Positions 44,244 through 52,450 of a DNA stretch of 64,000 bases are shown piece by piece (position 1 is the first letter of the stretch; each line of letters opens with the position of its first letter). The stretch covers positions 186,001 through 250,000 of the forward strand of contig NZ_VFQF01000003.1 in the NCBI RefSeq assembly GCF_006717145.1. Direction: 5' to 3'. A program made the position numbers and the translations under genes. Under the pieces are notes generated by a model, which saw nothing but the letters and a program-made list of their open reading frames with translations, did not search any database and was not told where the DNA came from. The DNA comes from Humibacillus xanthopallidus (GTDB lineage Bacteria > Actinomycetota > Actinomycetes > Actinomycetales > Dermatophilaceae).

Positions 44244-44245
44244 GC

Positions 44246-45604
44246 CTACTGCTCGGGGTCGCTCTGGGTGAGCTGCGAGTGCCGGGTGAGGTCGAGCAGC
44301 TCGTCCATCTCGGGGATCGCGGCTCGGATCTGGTGCAGCGCGCGTTCGACGGCCGCGTCCGCGGCCCAGCGGCGGGAGATGGCCGCGTCGACGTCGATCA
44401 GGGCGACCGCGGTGTGCATGTCGGTCCACCTCGCCGGGTTTGCCTGCACGTACCGGAGCACAGCGACCGCGACCACTGTCAGGGCCGTGTCAATGTCTCG
44501 GCGCACCAGCGCCTCGAGGTGGCCCAGGTCGATCGCGTGGACGTCCCCGACCTGCCGGCCCTCGAGGACGCCTAGGGTCTCGACGATCGTGCCGTCCTCA
44601 GCCCCGGCCAGCACGTCGCGGAACGCGGTGAGCGCTGCTTCGTCTCGGACCAGGGCGGGCCTGCCGGCGATCGCGTCGATCGCGCCTTGGACGGCGATGG
44701 CTTCCTCGCTCGGCGGCGGCGTGCCGAGCCCGGCATGGGTCGCGGCGAGCCGGAGCATGGGGTGCGGGTGAGTGGACTGCAGGTAGTCACGGGCCCGCTG
44801 CGCGAACACGCCGGTGAACCGTTTGGCCGCCCGGCGGGCAATCTCTTCGTCGATGAGGTGCGTCATCCCGAAGAACAGCCGGGCGCCCACCTCGGCGCGC
44901 TCTCTGTTGCCGCCGGCGCGTGAGAACAGGTGCGCGGCCGTCGTGTCGGCGTGCAGCTCCTCCTGGCTGCCGTGCATGCGGGCAGGGACGTCCCACTGGA
45001 GCTCGAGCCGCGGCGGTTCGCCTTGGTGGCCCCACAGCGCGTGCGAAACCTCGTGCGCCACGAGGAACAGCAGCGCCTGCGCGCCGCGAACGCTCGCGTC
45101 CGCAGCGTTGCCGACTCTGCGGTCCCACAGCTGGCGCAGGTCTGCTTCCGGTTCCAGCCGCCGCTCGGTGCGCAGGAGCTCGTCCCGCAGCGACCGAATG
45201 CCCTCAGCGTCGAGGCTGCCGTCGACCACCGCGGTTACCAGCCAGCCGTAGTCGTTCATTAGGGCCGGGGTGTGCTCCTTGACCATGACGAGCCAGCCGT
45301 TGGGGGTCTGGGTCGTCTCAGCGTCGAAGCGCGGCTGCGGTGCTAAGCCGACCCGCACCGGCAGTGGCGCCCCGTCGCGTGCTTTTGCGGTCCACACGGT
45401 TGGGTCCGGCGCGCCGTACCCCACGGCATGAAGGACGAGCTGCTGGTCGTCCCCGGCTGCCAGCAGCCGCCGCGCCCAGCGGCGCGTGAGGGTGTCGAAC
45501 GCGGCACGCCTGTGCTGCTGCGCGGCGCTGAGTCGGCCCTGCGTGCGCCGGTAGTCCTCCTCCAGCGCTGCGGGCCAGTCGGACTGGGCGCCACTGCTCG
45601 ACAT
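44246..45604 (-). CDS. Zincin-type metallopeptidase (HExxH) of unknown family
   Basis: A 452-residue soluble protein from ATG 45604. The active site is FLVAHEVSHALWGHQ (His184, Glu185, His188). A downstream SQEELHADTTAAHLF offers Glu215/216 as the third zinc ligand and resembles the EAD-type motif of gluzincins. No signal peptide or membrane helix is seen, so it acts in the cytoplasm. The C-terminal 150 residues are helical. The layout recalls cytoplasmic suicide peptidases such as Lit (U49), but I cannot establish homology. It lies between IS110 copies A and B among small membrane proteins. Confidence 0.7.
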   Translation of the reverse strand: MSSSGAQSDWPAALEEDYRRTQGRLSAAQQHRRAAFDTLTRRWARRLLAAGDDQQLVLHAVGYGAPDPTVWTAKARDGAPLPVRVGLAPQPRFDAETTQTPNGWLVMVKEHTPALMNDYGWLVTAVVDGSLDAEGIRSLRDELLRTERRLEPEADLRQLWDRRVGNAADASVRGAQALLFLVAHEVSHALWGHQGEPPRLELQWDVPARMHGSQEELHADTTAAHLFSRAGGNRERAEVGARLFFGMTHLIDEEIARRAAKRFTGVFAQRARDYLQSTHPHPMLRLAATHAGLGTPPPSEEAIAVQGAIDAIAGRPALVRDEAALTAFRDVLAGAEDGTIVETLGVLEGRQVGDVHAIDLGHLEALVRRDIDTALTVVAVAVLRYVQANPARWTDMHTAVALIDVDAAISRRWAADAAVERALHQIRAAIPEMDELLDLTRHSQLTQSDPEQ

Positions 45605-46034
45605 GGGTCCCCTAACGCGGGCCCGGCGGCGCAGTCATGTAATGGGGACGTCAGCGGCCCGGCGTTGCTGTGACCCAGTGTACAAACCGGGCATCAGTGC
45701 CGCGACCTACACAGCAGGCAGCCCGGAGGGCGGGCCACCACCCTCAAGCAGATGCGACCGGTCGCGAGCATTGGCGGTCTCGGCAGGTGGCCGCGCGAAG
45801 AGCGGCAGATGCGGGCATCTGTTGGCTAGAACGCAGCCTGCCGCCACGCTCTAGCCCTCGAAGCACCGGCTGGACGCAGCGCGGCCTCACCCCTGACGTC
45901 GCACCGTCGCCATCGCGCACTCGTACACCGCTCACGGAGCCGACACTTCGCAGAAGGGTCCTGCTCCAAAGGGCTCCCGCAGCTGAGCGGGCGCTACCGT
46001 GCCCATGCCGCACGACTATTCCGAGAGGAGGACC
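45605..46034. other. 430-bp divergent intergenic region
   Basis: No gene I can support. It should hold the promoters of the metallopeptidase gene (minus) and of the membrane protein gene (plus), but no convincing -35/-10 pair stands out. Confidence 0.3.
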
Positions 46035-46772
46035 GTGGCTACGCTCCCGGGCTACTACCAGGTCCACTCACGCCCAATGCGGCTGGGACGGATGAGCCCG
46101 GTCGGGTTCGGCGCGTCAGGCATCGGGATGGTGGCGATGGGCCTGGCCCAGGTGTTCCCGTTATCGCCCGTGGTCGACATCCTTTCCGCGGCGGGTGTTC
46201 TCGCGTTCCTGGTCGGCTTGGGCGACGTGGCCCTCGCCAGCCTGGTGGGACCGCCGCCTGCTCGCGACCCGGCTGCGTCCGCGGATGCGGTGCGCCAGCT
46301 GGGGCAGACCCTCACGTTCGGCAGCGACCGACAGCTGCTAGTTGCGCTGCTGCTCGGCACGACCGGTTTCTCACTTGTCTCGTACGTGTTTCCGCCTCCC
46401 GGCGGCATGGCGTGGGTGCGGGTGCTCTTCGTCGCGATGTGGCTGGCGTCGACCGTTGCGATGGCCGTGCTCGTCGTCCGAAGCGGGTCGCTGGGCATCC
46501 GAATCGACGACCTGGGTGTCTACGGGAGCCCGCTGCCGTGGTCTCGGTGTTTCGTCGCGTGGGACCAGATCGTCGGCGCCCACGTGATGGCAACCGACTC
46601 GGTGATGACCAAGGTGGTCCTGGAGCTGCCCGAGGAGCCAGGCCGCGCCAGCAGGTCGCGGCGCATCACGGCGGGCTACCTGTTGGCCGGCAGCCAGCAG
46701 GTATGCGACGCGATCACCGCCGATCCGCGGTTCCGCGGGGCGCGTCGGGTGAACGTTGACGCAGACGGCTGA
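46035..46772 (+). CDS. Membrane protein with four helices and a C-terminal soluble (PH-like) domain
   Basis: A 245-residue protein. GTG 46035 is chosen because GAGAGGAGGACC lies just before it; upstream GTG and ATG codons have no such site. Hydrophobic segments are GFGASGIGMVAMGLAQVF, VVDILSAAGVLAFLVGLGDV, LLVALLLGTTGFSLVSYVF and VRVLFVAMWLASTVAMAVLV. The C-terminal part (GIRIDDLGVYGSPLPWSRCF, then WDQIVGAHV) resembles a bacterial PH domain. The function is unknown. A good hairpin follows the stop. Confidence 0.75.
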   Translation: MATLPGYYQVHSRPMRLGRMSPVGFGASGIGMVAMGLAQVFPLSPVVDILSAAGVLAFLVGLGDVALASLVGPPPARDPAASADAVRQLGQTLTFGSDRQLLVALLLGTTGFSLVSYVFPPPGGMAWVRVLFVAMWLASTVAMAVLVVRSGSLGIRIDDLGVYGSPLPWSRCFVAWDQIVGAHVMATDSVMTKVVLELPEEPGRASRSRRITAGYLLAGSQQVCDAITADPRFRGARRVNVDADG

Positions 46773-46773
46773 C

Positions 46774-46803
46774 GGAGCCCTCGCACCAGGATGCGACGGC
46801 TCC
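46774..46803 (+). terminator. Hairpin after the membrane protein gene
   Basis: GGAGCCCTCGCA (46774-46785) pairs with TGCGACGGCTCC (46792-46803) with one mismatch and a 6-nt loop, 2 nt after the stop. There is no T-tract. Confidence 0.6.
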
Positions 46804-46976
46804 GAACGGCCGCTGCGGCGGCATGAGCGTGCGTCTCCCGCCCTAGGAGTTGACGTGCTTGGCGTGCTCGAGGTGTGAGTCAAGCAGGGCGATGATTCGA
46901 CCCTCGCGATCTCACCACGGCCCCCGGGGGGATGGCTTCTGCCGGTGCGTTCGACCATCCGAGACGGTGGCGCCCG

Positions 46977-47456
46977 TTAGCTCTCAGCTCGTCGCGCGCC
47001 TCGCACGAAGCGAATGGACACGGGGTAGCGCCACCAGACGCGCCGGCTCGCTTGAACGGCACCCCGAATCGCCATTCCGAGCACCGCCGCCCCGGCGAGG
47101 AACGCCAAGGGGATGGAGATGAAGAGCCAGGCCGGCGGGTTGGGATCGTCCGGGTTCGCCGCTACCGAGGCGATGGTCAGGCCTCCAATGAGGATGTTCC
47201 AGACGATCGCGAAGAGGATCTGCACATTCAGCGCTTCGGTCGCGTGGTGCCGAACGAAGGGGTCCTGCCTGCCGGCCGTGAGTCGGATCACCAGCGGCGC
47301 CATGACTGGCATGACGACGAAGCTCACGTGGGACAGCACCGCCCACGTCGTATGCGGCTGAGGCTGAGGCATGACGCTACCCGTCCGGGCGACACCGTCC
47401 CACCACCGCACGTGCCCGGAGCCGTCCGGATACCAGCCGGCCGGCGGGGAGGACAT
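46977..47456 (-). CDS. DUF2510/DUF4870-type membrane protein
   Basis: A 159-residue protein from ATG 47456. The N-terminal PPAGWYPDGSGHVRWWDG is the DUF2510 (WYPDP-like) motif common in actinobacterial membrane proteins. The rest (AVLSHVSFVVMPVMAPLVIR, DPFVRHHATEALNVQILFAI, LFISIPLAFLAGAAVLGMAI) follows DUF4870 with about four helices and the HHAxEALNxQ motif. The function is unknown. Confidence 0.85.
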   Translation of the reverse strand: MSSPPAGWYPDGSGHVRWWDGVARTGSVMPQPQPHTTWAVLSHVSFVVMPVMAPLVIRLTAGRQDPFVRHHATEALNVQILFAIVWNILIGGLTIASVAANPDDPNPPAWLFISIPLAFLAGAAVLGMAIRGAVQASRRVWWRYPVSIRFVRGARRAES

Positions 47457-47667
47457 TGGCTGTGGATGTCCTCCCGGATGGGGTGCGTCGTAGATCACCG
47501 GGTGAGTGTGCCGGAGGAAGTGGCCAGGTGCAGACGACTGGCGAAGACTTGGGCAGAAGGGACGATCCAAGTACTGCTGGTCGGTAACAGCCGCGCTGCG
47601 AGCGGCATTTGGGTGCTTTCCGTCGGCGTCAGTCCGTGCACCCTTCGGGTGCAGCTTTCGAGGCTCC

Positions 47668-47874
47668 TCAGATTCCACCGGTCATCAGCCCGGTCCAACA
47701 AACGGACAGGAAGGTGGCCATCAGGAGACCAGCTACGGCCATCGGTGCGTGGCGCATACGCAGCATCATCGCCACACCGGTCGCGAACACTGCAAGAGCC
47801 CCGGCGGCAATCACCCATGCTGCCCCGGTGCTCCAGTCGTAGAAAGCGTTAGCACGGCCATCAGGAACAGCCAC
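47668..47874 (-). CDS. Small two-helix membrane protein (overlaps the next entry in another frame)
   Basis: A 68-residue frame from GTG 47874: WSTGAAWVIAAGALAVFATG then MMLRMRHAPMAVAGLLMATF. Its start overlaps 64 bases of the frame 47811-47978. Either two small membrane proteins are translationally coupled, or one longer membrane gene is split by a frameshift. Confidence 0.45.
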   Translation of the reverse strand: MAVPDGRANAFYDWSTGAAWVIAAGALAVFATGVAMMLRMRHAPMAVAGLLMATFLSVCWTGLMTGGI

Positions 47875-47978
47875 GCCAGCGCGACTCCCGCAGAGATGAG
47901 CACCCGGGTCCGGAGTCTCATCAGGACGACTGGATTGTCCGCGTCGCTGTCAGTACTGGGCGGGTCGGTCCGCTTCAT
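47811..47978 (-). CDS. Small single-helix membrane protein
   Basis: A 55-residue frame from ATG 47978 (MKRTDPPSTDSDADN), with one helix RVLISAGVALAWLFLMAVLT. It is probably linked to the overlapping downstream frame. Confidence 0.45.
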   Translation of the reverse strand: MKRTDPPSTDSDADNPVVLMRLRTRVLISAGVALAWLFLMAVLTLSTTGAPGQHG

Positions 47979-48089
47979 CACCTGCGGCAACCTACCGCCT
48001 CGGCGCGCTTGAGGACGGGTCTCTTCGACCTTCCGATCACCGGCTGCACCGCAACGTCCGACCATCGGCAGGACGGCGTGCGACGTGCG

Positions 48090-48113
48090 GCAATGTCGGA
48101 CGTCCCGTCCTCC
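48090..48113. repeat. 24-bp repeat, copy 1 (copy 2 at 49999)
   Basis: The sequence starting GCAATGTCGGACGTCCCGTC is identical to 49999-50022. It contains GGACGTCC, a perfect palindrome. Both copies are intergenic and 1.9 kb apart, bracketing the zinc-ribbon, membrane and DNA-binding genes. Confidence 0.75.
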
Positions 48114-48142
48114 GAGCGGCAGATCCGGACACGGCGTCGGGC

Positions 48143-48427
48143 ATGGTTGTCCCTGTGAGAAGCCCGATCGATCGCCTTCGGCGGCGTCGAGATTTGTCTC
48201 GTCAGATACGAGCGCTCGGCGACTGCCTCGACTGCCGTCATCCCTGGTCTGAGCACCTCGGACACGCGAACGACAGCGACGGTATGTGCGGCGAGTGCGC
48301 CTACGAGTTCGAGCACGATCAGCGGGAAACGCCGGAGGCGGGATGCACCCGCGCTGCGCCCTCCTCACCTGATCGCGGCATGAGCGGGCGTCGGTGTCAG
48401 GGAGCCGGCTCGACCTCTCGCACTTGA
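48143..48427 (+). CDS. Small cysteine-rich (zinc-ribbon-like) protein
   Basis: A 94-residue protein from ATG 48143 (GTG 48155 is an alternative). DCLDCRHPWSEHLGHANDSD then GMCGECAYEFEHDQ gives paired CxxC and CxxC motifs that could bind zinc. The last 25 residues are low-complexity. Similar small proteins occur in actinobacterial mobile DNA, but no function is known. Confidence 0.6.
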   Translation: MVVPVRSPIDRLRRRRDLSRQIRALGDCLDCRHPWSEHLGHANDSDGMCGECAYEFEHDQRETPEAGCTRAAPSSPDRGMSGRRCQGAGSTSRT

Positions 48428-48448
48428 TGGACAGCCAGCCCGGCCCGC

Positions 48449-48640
48449 CTACTCGGGGTCCTTTGGTCCCCGGCGGAAGGCTCGGACGAGCTCCACGAGG
48501 TCTCGTCGACGGGCGGGAGTGAGCCGGGTGAAGAGCCAGCAGACCAGGATGACGCTGGCGGTCAGGGCGGCAATGACGATGAGCATGGCCAGCGCGGTGT
48601 CGCTGCTGAGTTCGGTTGGGATCAAGGCTGTGTGAGCCAT
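48449..48640 (-). CDS. Small single-helix membrane protein
   Basis: A 63-residue protein from ATG 48640 with GGAGGACCGCACCA upstream. One helix (LAMLIVIAALTASVILVCWL) precedes a basic tail (RRRDLVELVRAFRRGP). The function is unknown. Confidence 0.6.
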   Translation of the reverse strand: MAHTALIPTELSSDTALAMLIVIAALTASVILVCWLFTRLTPARRRDLVELVRAFRRGPKDPE

Positions 48641-48818
48641 TGGTGCGGTCCTCCTGCCCGTGTCCGGGCATGCGAAAGGCCCGCCGTTGCCAGCGGGCCT
48701 TGAGGTGAGCATGAAGTCTTGTTGGCGTTCGGGGCGCAAGGGTGTTGCTCGGGTCGCATCTGGGCAGGGGTGTCCCTAGGGGGGTCGCATTCGCTACCTC
48801 CCCTCGGTGATCGTCAGA

Positions 48819-49535
48819 TCAGGGTTTCGGCTTTCGCCGGGGGCGATGTCTCGGCCGCCGGGCGGCCGACACAACATCGTTGAGCCGGTACAGGGGCGTT
48901 CGCCCGCGGTGGGCGTCGGGGCGAAGATGCCCGCGCTTGCGCCAGGACCGGATTGTGGGAGGGGCGACACCCACTGCTGCTGCGGCTACGGCGGTCGTGA
49001 CGAGCTGTTCCAGGAGCCGGGGGCTGAGGCCGCGACCGGCGGGTTCCTGGTCGAGGCCATCGCGGACGAGAGGTCCGCCCGGTTGCTGGTTGCGGTCACC
49101 CGCACCCAATGCCGCCTTGTTGACTGCTCGCGCGTCGAAGACGACGGTGCGTCCGGCCTGGCGCAGCGGTGTCAGGTGTCCGCGGTGGACCCACTGCCGG
49201 ATGGTGGCAGGTGCGACGCGGTATGCGGCCGCCGCCTCGGCTGTGGTCAGCTCGCCGGGACCGTCCCACTCGCGCCAGAGGTAGCTCTCAGGCGACCAGT
49301 TGTCGTGTTCCCAGCGCCAGTACGGCACCCAAGGACGGGGCTTGGGGAGGTCAGTTCCGGCGCTCACGTTGAGCACTTCAGTGGCAGCGACCGTGGCTAG
49401 GAGTTGGGCGGCGGAACGAGAGAGGGCGCTGCTAGCGCTTCCATGCGGCAGGCCCTGCGCATCGAGGTAGGTCAGTAGCCGACGGGACGTCACACGGAGC
49501 CGTGCTGCGGCCTCGTAGACGCGCTCTCTACGCAC
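48819..49535 (-). CDS. DNA-binding protein with IF2N-like domain and two MerR-type helix-turn-helix units
   Basis: About 238 residues from GTG 49535; no Shine-Dalgarno is seen, so the mRNA may be leaderless. Residues 1-50 (RERVYEAAARLRVTSRRLLT then YLDAQGLPHGSASSALS) resemble the N-terminal helical domain of initiation factor 2, also found in actinobacterial mobile-element regulators. Two excisionase/MerR-like units follow: LTTAEAAAAYRVAPATIRQW and TTAVAAAAVGVAPPTIRSWR, each ending in a RxGHL(T/R)P turn. The C-terminus is basic (RRPRHRPRRKPKP). It is probably a regulator or recombination directionality-type factor. Confidence 0.7.
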   Translation of the reverse strand: MRRERVYEAAARLRVTSRRLLTYLDAQGLPHGSASSALSRSAAQLLATVAATEVLNVSAGTDLPKPRPWVPYWRWEHDNWSPESYLWREWDGPGELTTAEAAAAYRVAPATIRQWVHRGHLTPLRQAGRTVVFDARAVNKAALGAGDRNQQPGGPLVRDGLDQEPAGRGLSPRLLEQLVTTAVAAAAVGVAPPTIRSWRKRGHLRPDAHRGRTPLYRLNDVVSAARRPRHRPRRKPKP

Positions 49536-49625
49536 GACGCAAGTGTGACACTGCAACGGGCGAGGCTGACAGATGCAGCGCCACATGAAGCGGCAGAGGC
49601 CTGTTTGCGCTGGTCAGGTACGCAA

Positions 49626-49651
49626 AAGGCCCTCGAGCGATCGAGGGCCTT
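49626..49651. terminator. Strong bidirectional hairpin
   Basis: AAGGCCCTCGA (49626-49636) pairs perfectly with TCGAGGGCCTT (49641-49651) around GCGA. On the minus strand it is followed by TTTTGCG, a short T-tract. No gene ends near it on either strand. The rest of 49536-50150 holds no gene I can support. Confidence 0.75.
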
Positions 49652-49998
49652 CTTGGATTCTGGGCGCACTTCTTGCCCGACATTGCCGAGCCTACTGTCG
49701 CCCCGCTCGTGACGACGGGATTGAGCCTCGCACCGGTGTGTCATCACGGCTGGTAGCTCGACTCCGTGTCGCGACTAGCGCAGCCACCACCGACCAGGCC
49801 GAACCGTCCGAGCCGAGCGACGCCGGCCCCACAGAACGACAAGCAGCCGCCTCCGCCGCCTGTCGGAGGCCTCCGCTTCAAACCGGAGGCTCTCCGGGCC
49901 GTTGAAACACCAGACCCGACCCACTACCGAGGCACATGTCGGCTTCGGGCAGCGTCATTGTGGAGTGTCTCTCCATCGGCACAATCGCTCGGGGAGCA

Positions 49999-50022
49999 GC
50001 AATGTCGGACGTCCCGTCCTCC
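49999..50022. repeat. 24-bp repeat, copy 2
   Basis: Identical to 48090-48113 and in the same orientation. The next few bases (GCGGCA) also agree after a short mismatch. Confidence 0.75.
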
Positions 50023-50150
50023 ACGCGGCATGATCACATGGCTGGCACGGAGGTGCGACACGCGGCTCTCGGGCTTTTCTACCGTCGGCACCTCTTGATG
50101 AGCGCGAAAACTGGTCGAGGCGGACGGAATGAGCGGCTAACTTGGCCGGC

Positions 50151-50660
50151 ATGCAGGTGAGATTCGAGCGTACGGGGCAGCGCCGGTATGCCGTGGCCGT
50201 GCTACGCAGCCTGCATGGTGACCTCCGCATGGACCCGGCACCCGGCTACTCCGATCTGATTCCCCATGACCTCGTGCACTGGGTGGTCGAGGACGAGTTC
50301 GGCCTGCGGGACGGGATCTTCGGCCAGCTCGCTGCAGGCGGCAACGCCGGGACCTTCGTTCCAACCGAGGAGCTGCGCACCAAGGCCTGGGCTCGCCAGG
50401 TCGAGCGGCGCAACAGGACCACCGGAACCGACATGGGTCGATCCGAGGCCCTTGCTGCCCAGGTGTATCCGCGCTGGCTGCGGCACGGCGGCCACGTACC
50501 GGGGAGTCACTACGTGCACCAAGACCCTCCCCGGACTGACCTCAGCGATCCCGACCTGCATCGAGCTTTCGAGCGCCTCGACTCACTGTCCGGCACATGG
50601 CGTGCCGTCGGCGTCGGCCGGTCGATGACCGTCGTGTGGCCCTCGCCGGAGCGCGCCTGA
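50151..50660 (+). CDS. Conserved actinobacterial protein of unknown function
   Basis: A 169-residue protein from ATG 50151 (MQVRFERTGQRRYAVAVLRS). The segment YSDLIPHDLVHWVVEDEFGL followed by RDGIFGQLAAGGNAGTF has an HDxxH arrangement that could bind metal, and is the part I recall from other actinobacterial hypothetical proteins. No membrane helix or signal. IS110 copy B lies 108 bp downstream. Confidence 0.75.
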   Translation: MQVRFERTGQRRYAVAVLRSLHGDLRMDPAPGYSDLIPHDLVHWVVEDEFGLRDGIFGQLAAGGNAGTFVPTEELRTKAWARQVERRNRTTGTDMGRSEALAAQVYPRWLRHGGHVPGSHYVHQDPPRTDLSDPDLHRAFERLDSLSGTWRAVGVGRSMTVVWPSPERA

Positions 50661-50779
50661 GCCGTCACCCGCGCCAAGTAGGGGCGAACCAGTCGTTGTT
50701 AGACAGCGCACCGTCCCGACCGTCCGGATCTCGACATCTGGGTGAAACGCACGCGCCCGACAGGCGGCTGCTAGACGAT

Positions 50780-50994
50780 TGCCGACAGGATCGGTGTCTG
50801 GCCAGACTCGGTCCAGGTGTCCGGCGGGAGGCTCTTCAAGCGGCTGCCCACCCCGTTTGGGGTGTGGCTCTCTTCCGGTCTGCAGTCCGTCGGGCACCGT
50901 GACGAGGCGTGGCTCGAAAGGGGTCTGCCCAGCTCGTAGCAGCACTGCCCACCTCGCCGTCCCTGTCGGTTCGAGGAAGTGCAGGAGGAAGGCT
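50780..50994 (+). ncRNA. Candidate IS110 bridge RNA region, copy B
   Basis: The leader of copy B is the same as that of copy A over the compared blocks, including the CACCCC-GTTT-GGGGTG stem. The RNA could still work in trans with a transposase from copy A. Confidence 0.55.
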
Positions 50995-52226
50995 ATGACG
51001 AAGGTGATCATCGGGGTCGATCCCCACAAGCTGTCGGCCACCACGAGGTCGTCGACCGACACGAGAAGCTGCTGGGGTCGGGCAGGTTCAGCACCGATCA
51101 GGCCGGGTACACCGCGATGCGGTCGTACGTGAAGACGTGGCCGGAGCGGGTGTGGGCGGTCGAGGGCAGCAACGGCGCCGGGCGTCCGCTGGCGCAGCGG
51201 CTCCTCGAGTCCGGCGAGCACGTCGTGGACGTTCCGGCGAAGCTCGCCGCGCGGGTCCGCCTGTTCGACACCGGCCACAACCGCAAGACCGACGCGCTGG
51301 ACGCGCACTCCATCGCGGTCGTCGCCGTGCGAACCGAAGGGCTGCGGGTCCTGCAGGTCGACGGGGAGCTCGAGGCGTTGCGGATGCTGTCCGACCGCCG
51401 CGAGGAGCTGACCCGGCTGCGGGTCCAGACCGTCAACCGGCTCCACCGGCTCCTCGCCGAGCTGGTCCCGGGCACGGCGAAGAAGGACCTGACAGCGTTG
51501 CAGGCCAAGGCGATCCTCGCCTCGGTGCGCCCGCGTGACATCGCCGGCAAGACACGCCGCCGGATCGCTGCGGAGGAGCTGGCCGACCTGGTCGCGGTCG
51601 AGGCGAAGATGAAGAAGGCCACCGCCGAGCTCAAGGTCTTGGTCAAGGCGCGAGGGTCCCGACTGATGGACCTGCGCGGTGTCGGACCCGTTGTCGCGGC
51701 CCGGACGTTGGCTGACGTCGGCGACATCGCCCGGTTTCCCGACCGGAACCGGTTCGCGTCCTGGACGGGGACGGCGCCCTTGGACGCGTCCTCCGGTGAG
51801 CAGAACCGGCACCGTCTCTCCCGGGCCGGGAACCGGCGGATGAACCACATGATCCACATCGCCGCGATCAGCCAGATCCGGCTCGACACCGACGGCCGCG
51901 CGTACTACCGGCGAAAGCTCGCCGCGGGCAAGACGAAGCTGGAAGCACTGCGCTGCCTGAAGCGCAGGATCTCAGACGCGCTCTATCGCCAGCTCGTCGC
52001 CGACGCCGAACGAGCGCACCTGGCGGCCGCAGCTGACGTCGGTGGAACGCCTGGAACGGGCCCGGGAGGGCACTGCGGGGCGACTCAAGAATCCAGCGCG
52101 GTCGACCTGCCCCCGCACATCGACACTTCGGATCAGCCACTTCCCGGACCCGCGAAACCGACGCTACAACCGCCCCACTCCGCACGGAAGACCGCAAGCT
52201 CCAGAACGGAGTCGGCCACCCGTTGA
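50995..52226 (+). pseudogene. IS110-family transposase, copy B, frameshifted
   Basis: It starts MTKVIIGVDPHKLSAT as copy A, but one T is missing after 51043, so the frame moves and stops at 51132 after about 45 codons. The downstream frame (EVVDRHEKLLGSGRF onward) is fully open to 52226 and otherwise matches copy A. The protein is probably not made in full. Confidence 0.93.
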
Positions 52227-52450
52227 CAACAAAGGGGTGCCGGTATGACGCACCTTGCTGGCGGCCGCGCGTTGTCTGGAAGGCCGATTCACCCGTGATC
52301 GCCGAGCGGGGAAGCTCTCAGGGCCGGATTGGCTAGAGTCAGGGGCGTGGCCATGTACAGCGCGAGGCGGTTCGGGCGACGTTTCCGCTCCCGTCCAGGC
52401 GAGTGATTAGTGGTTCCATGATTCAGCCGAGAGCCGTAGACGGGAGACCC

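Larger units (their letters stand above)
50768..52240 (+). mobile_element. IS110-family insertion sequence, copy B (near-identical to copy A)
   Basis: About 1,473 bp between AGGCGG (50762-50767) and CGGTATGAC (52241 onward). It has the same orientation and ends as copy A, with TTGACA at 52223-52228. It differs from copy A by a few substitutions and one deleted T in the transposase gene. With copy A it forms a pair of 1.47-kb direct repeats 11 kb apart. Confidence 0.9.

Noticed and set aside
39756-52240. Classical composite transposon bounded by copies A and B
   Set aside because: IS110 elements do not use the paired-end DDE mechanism and no target duplication flanks the whole 12.5-kb unit; each copy has its own separate target flanks.
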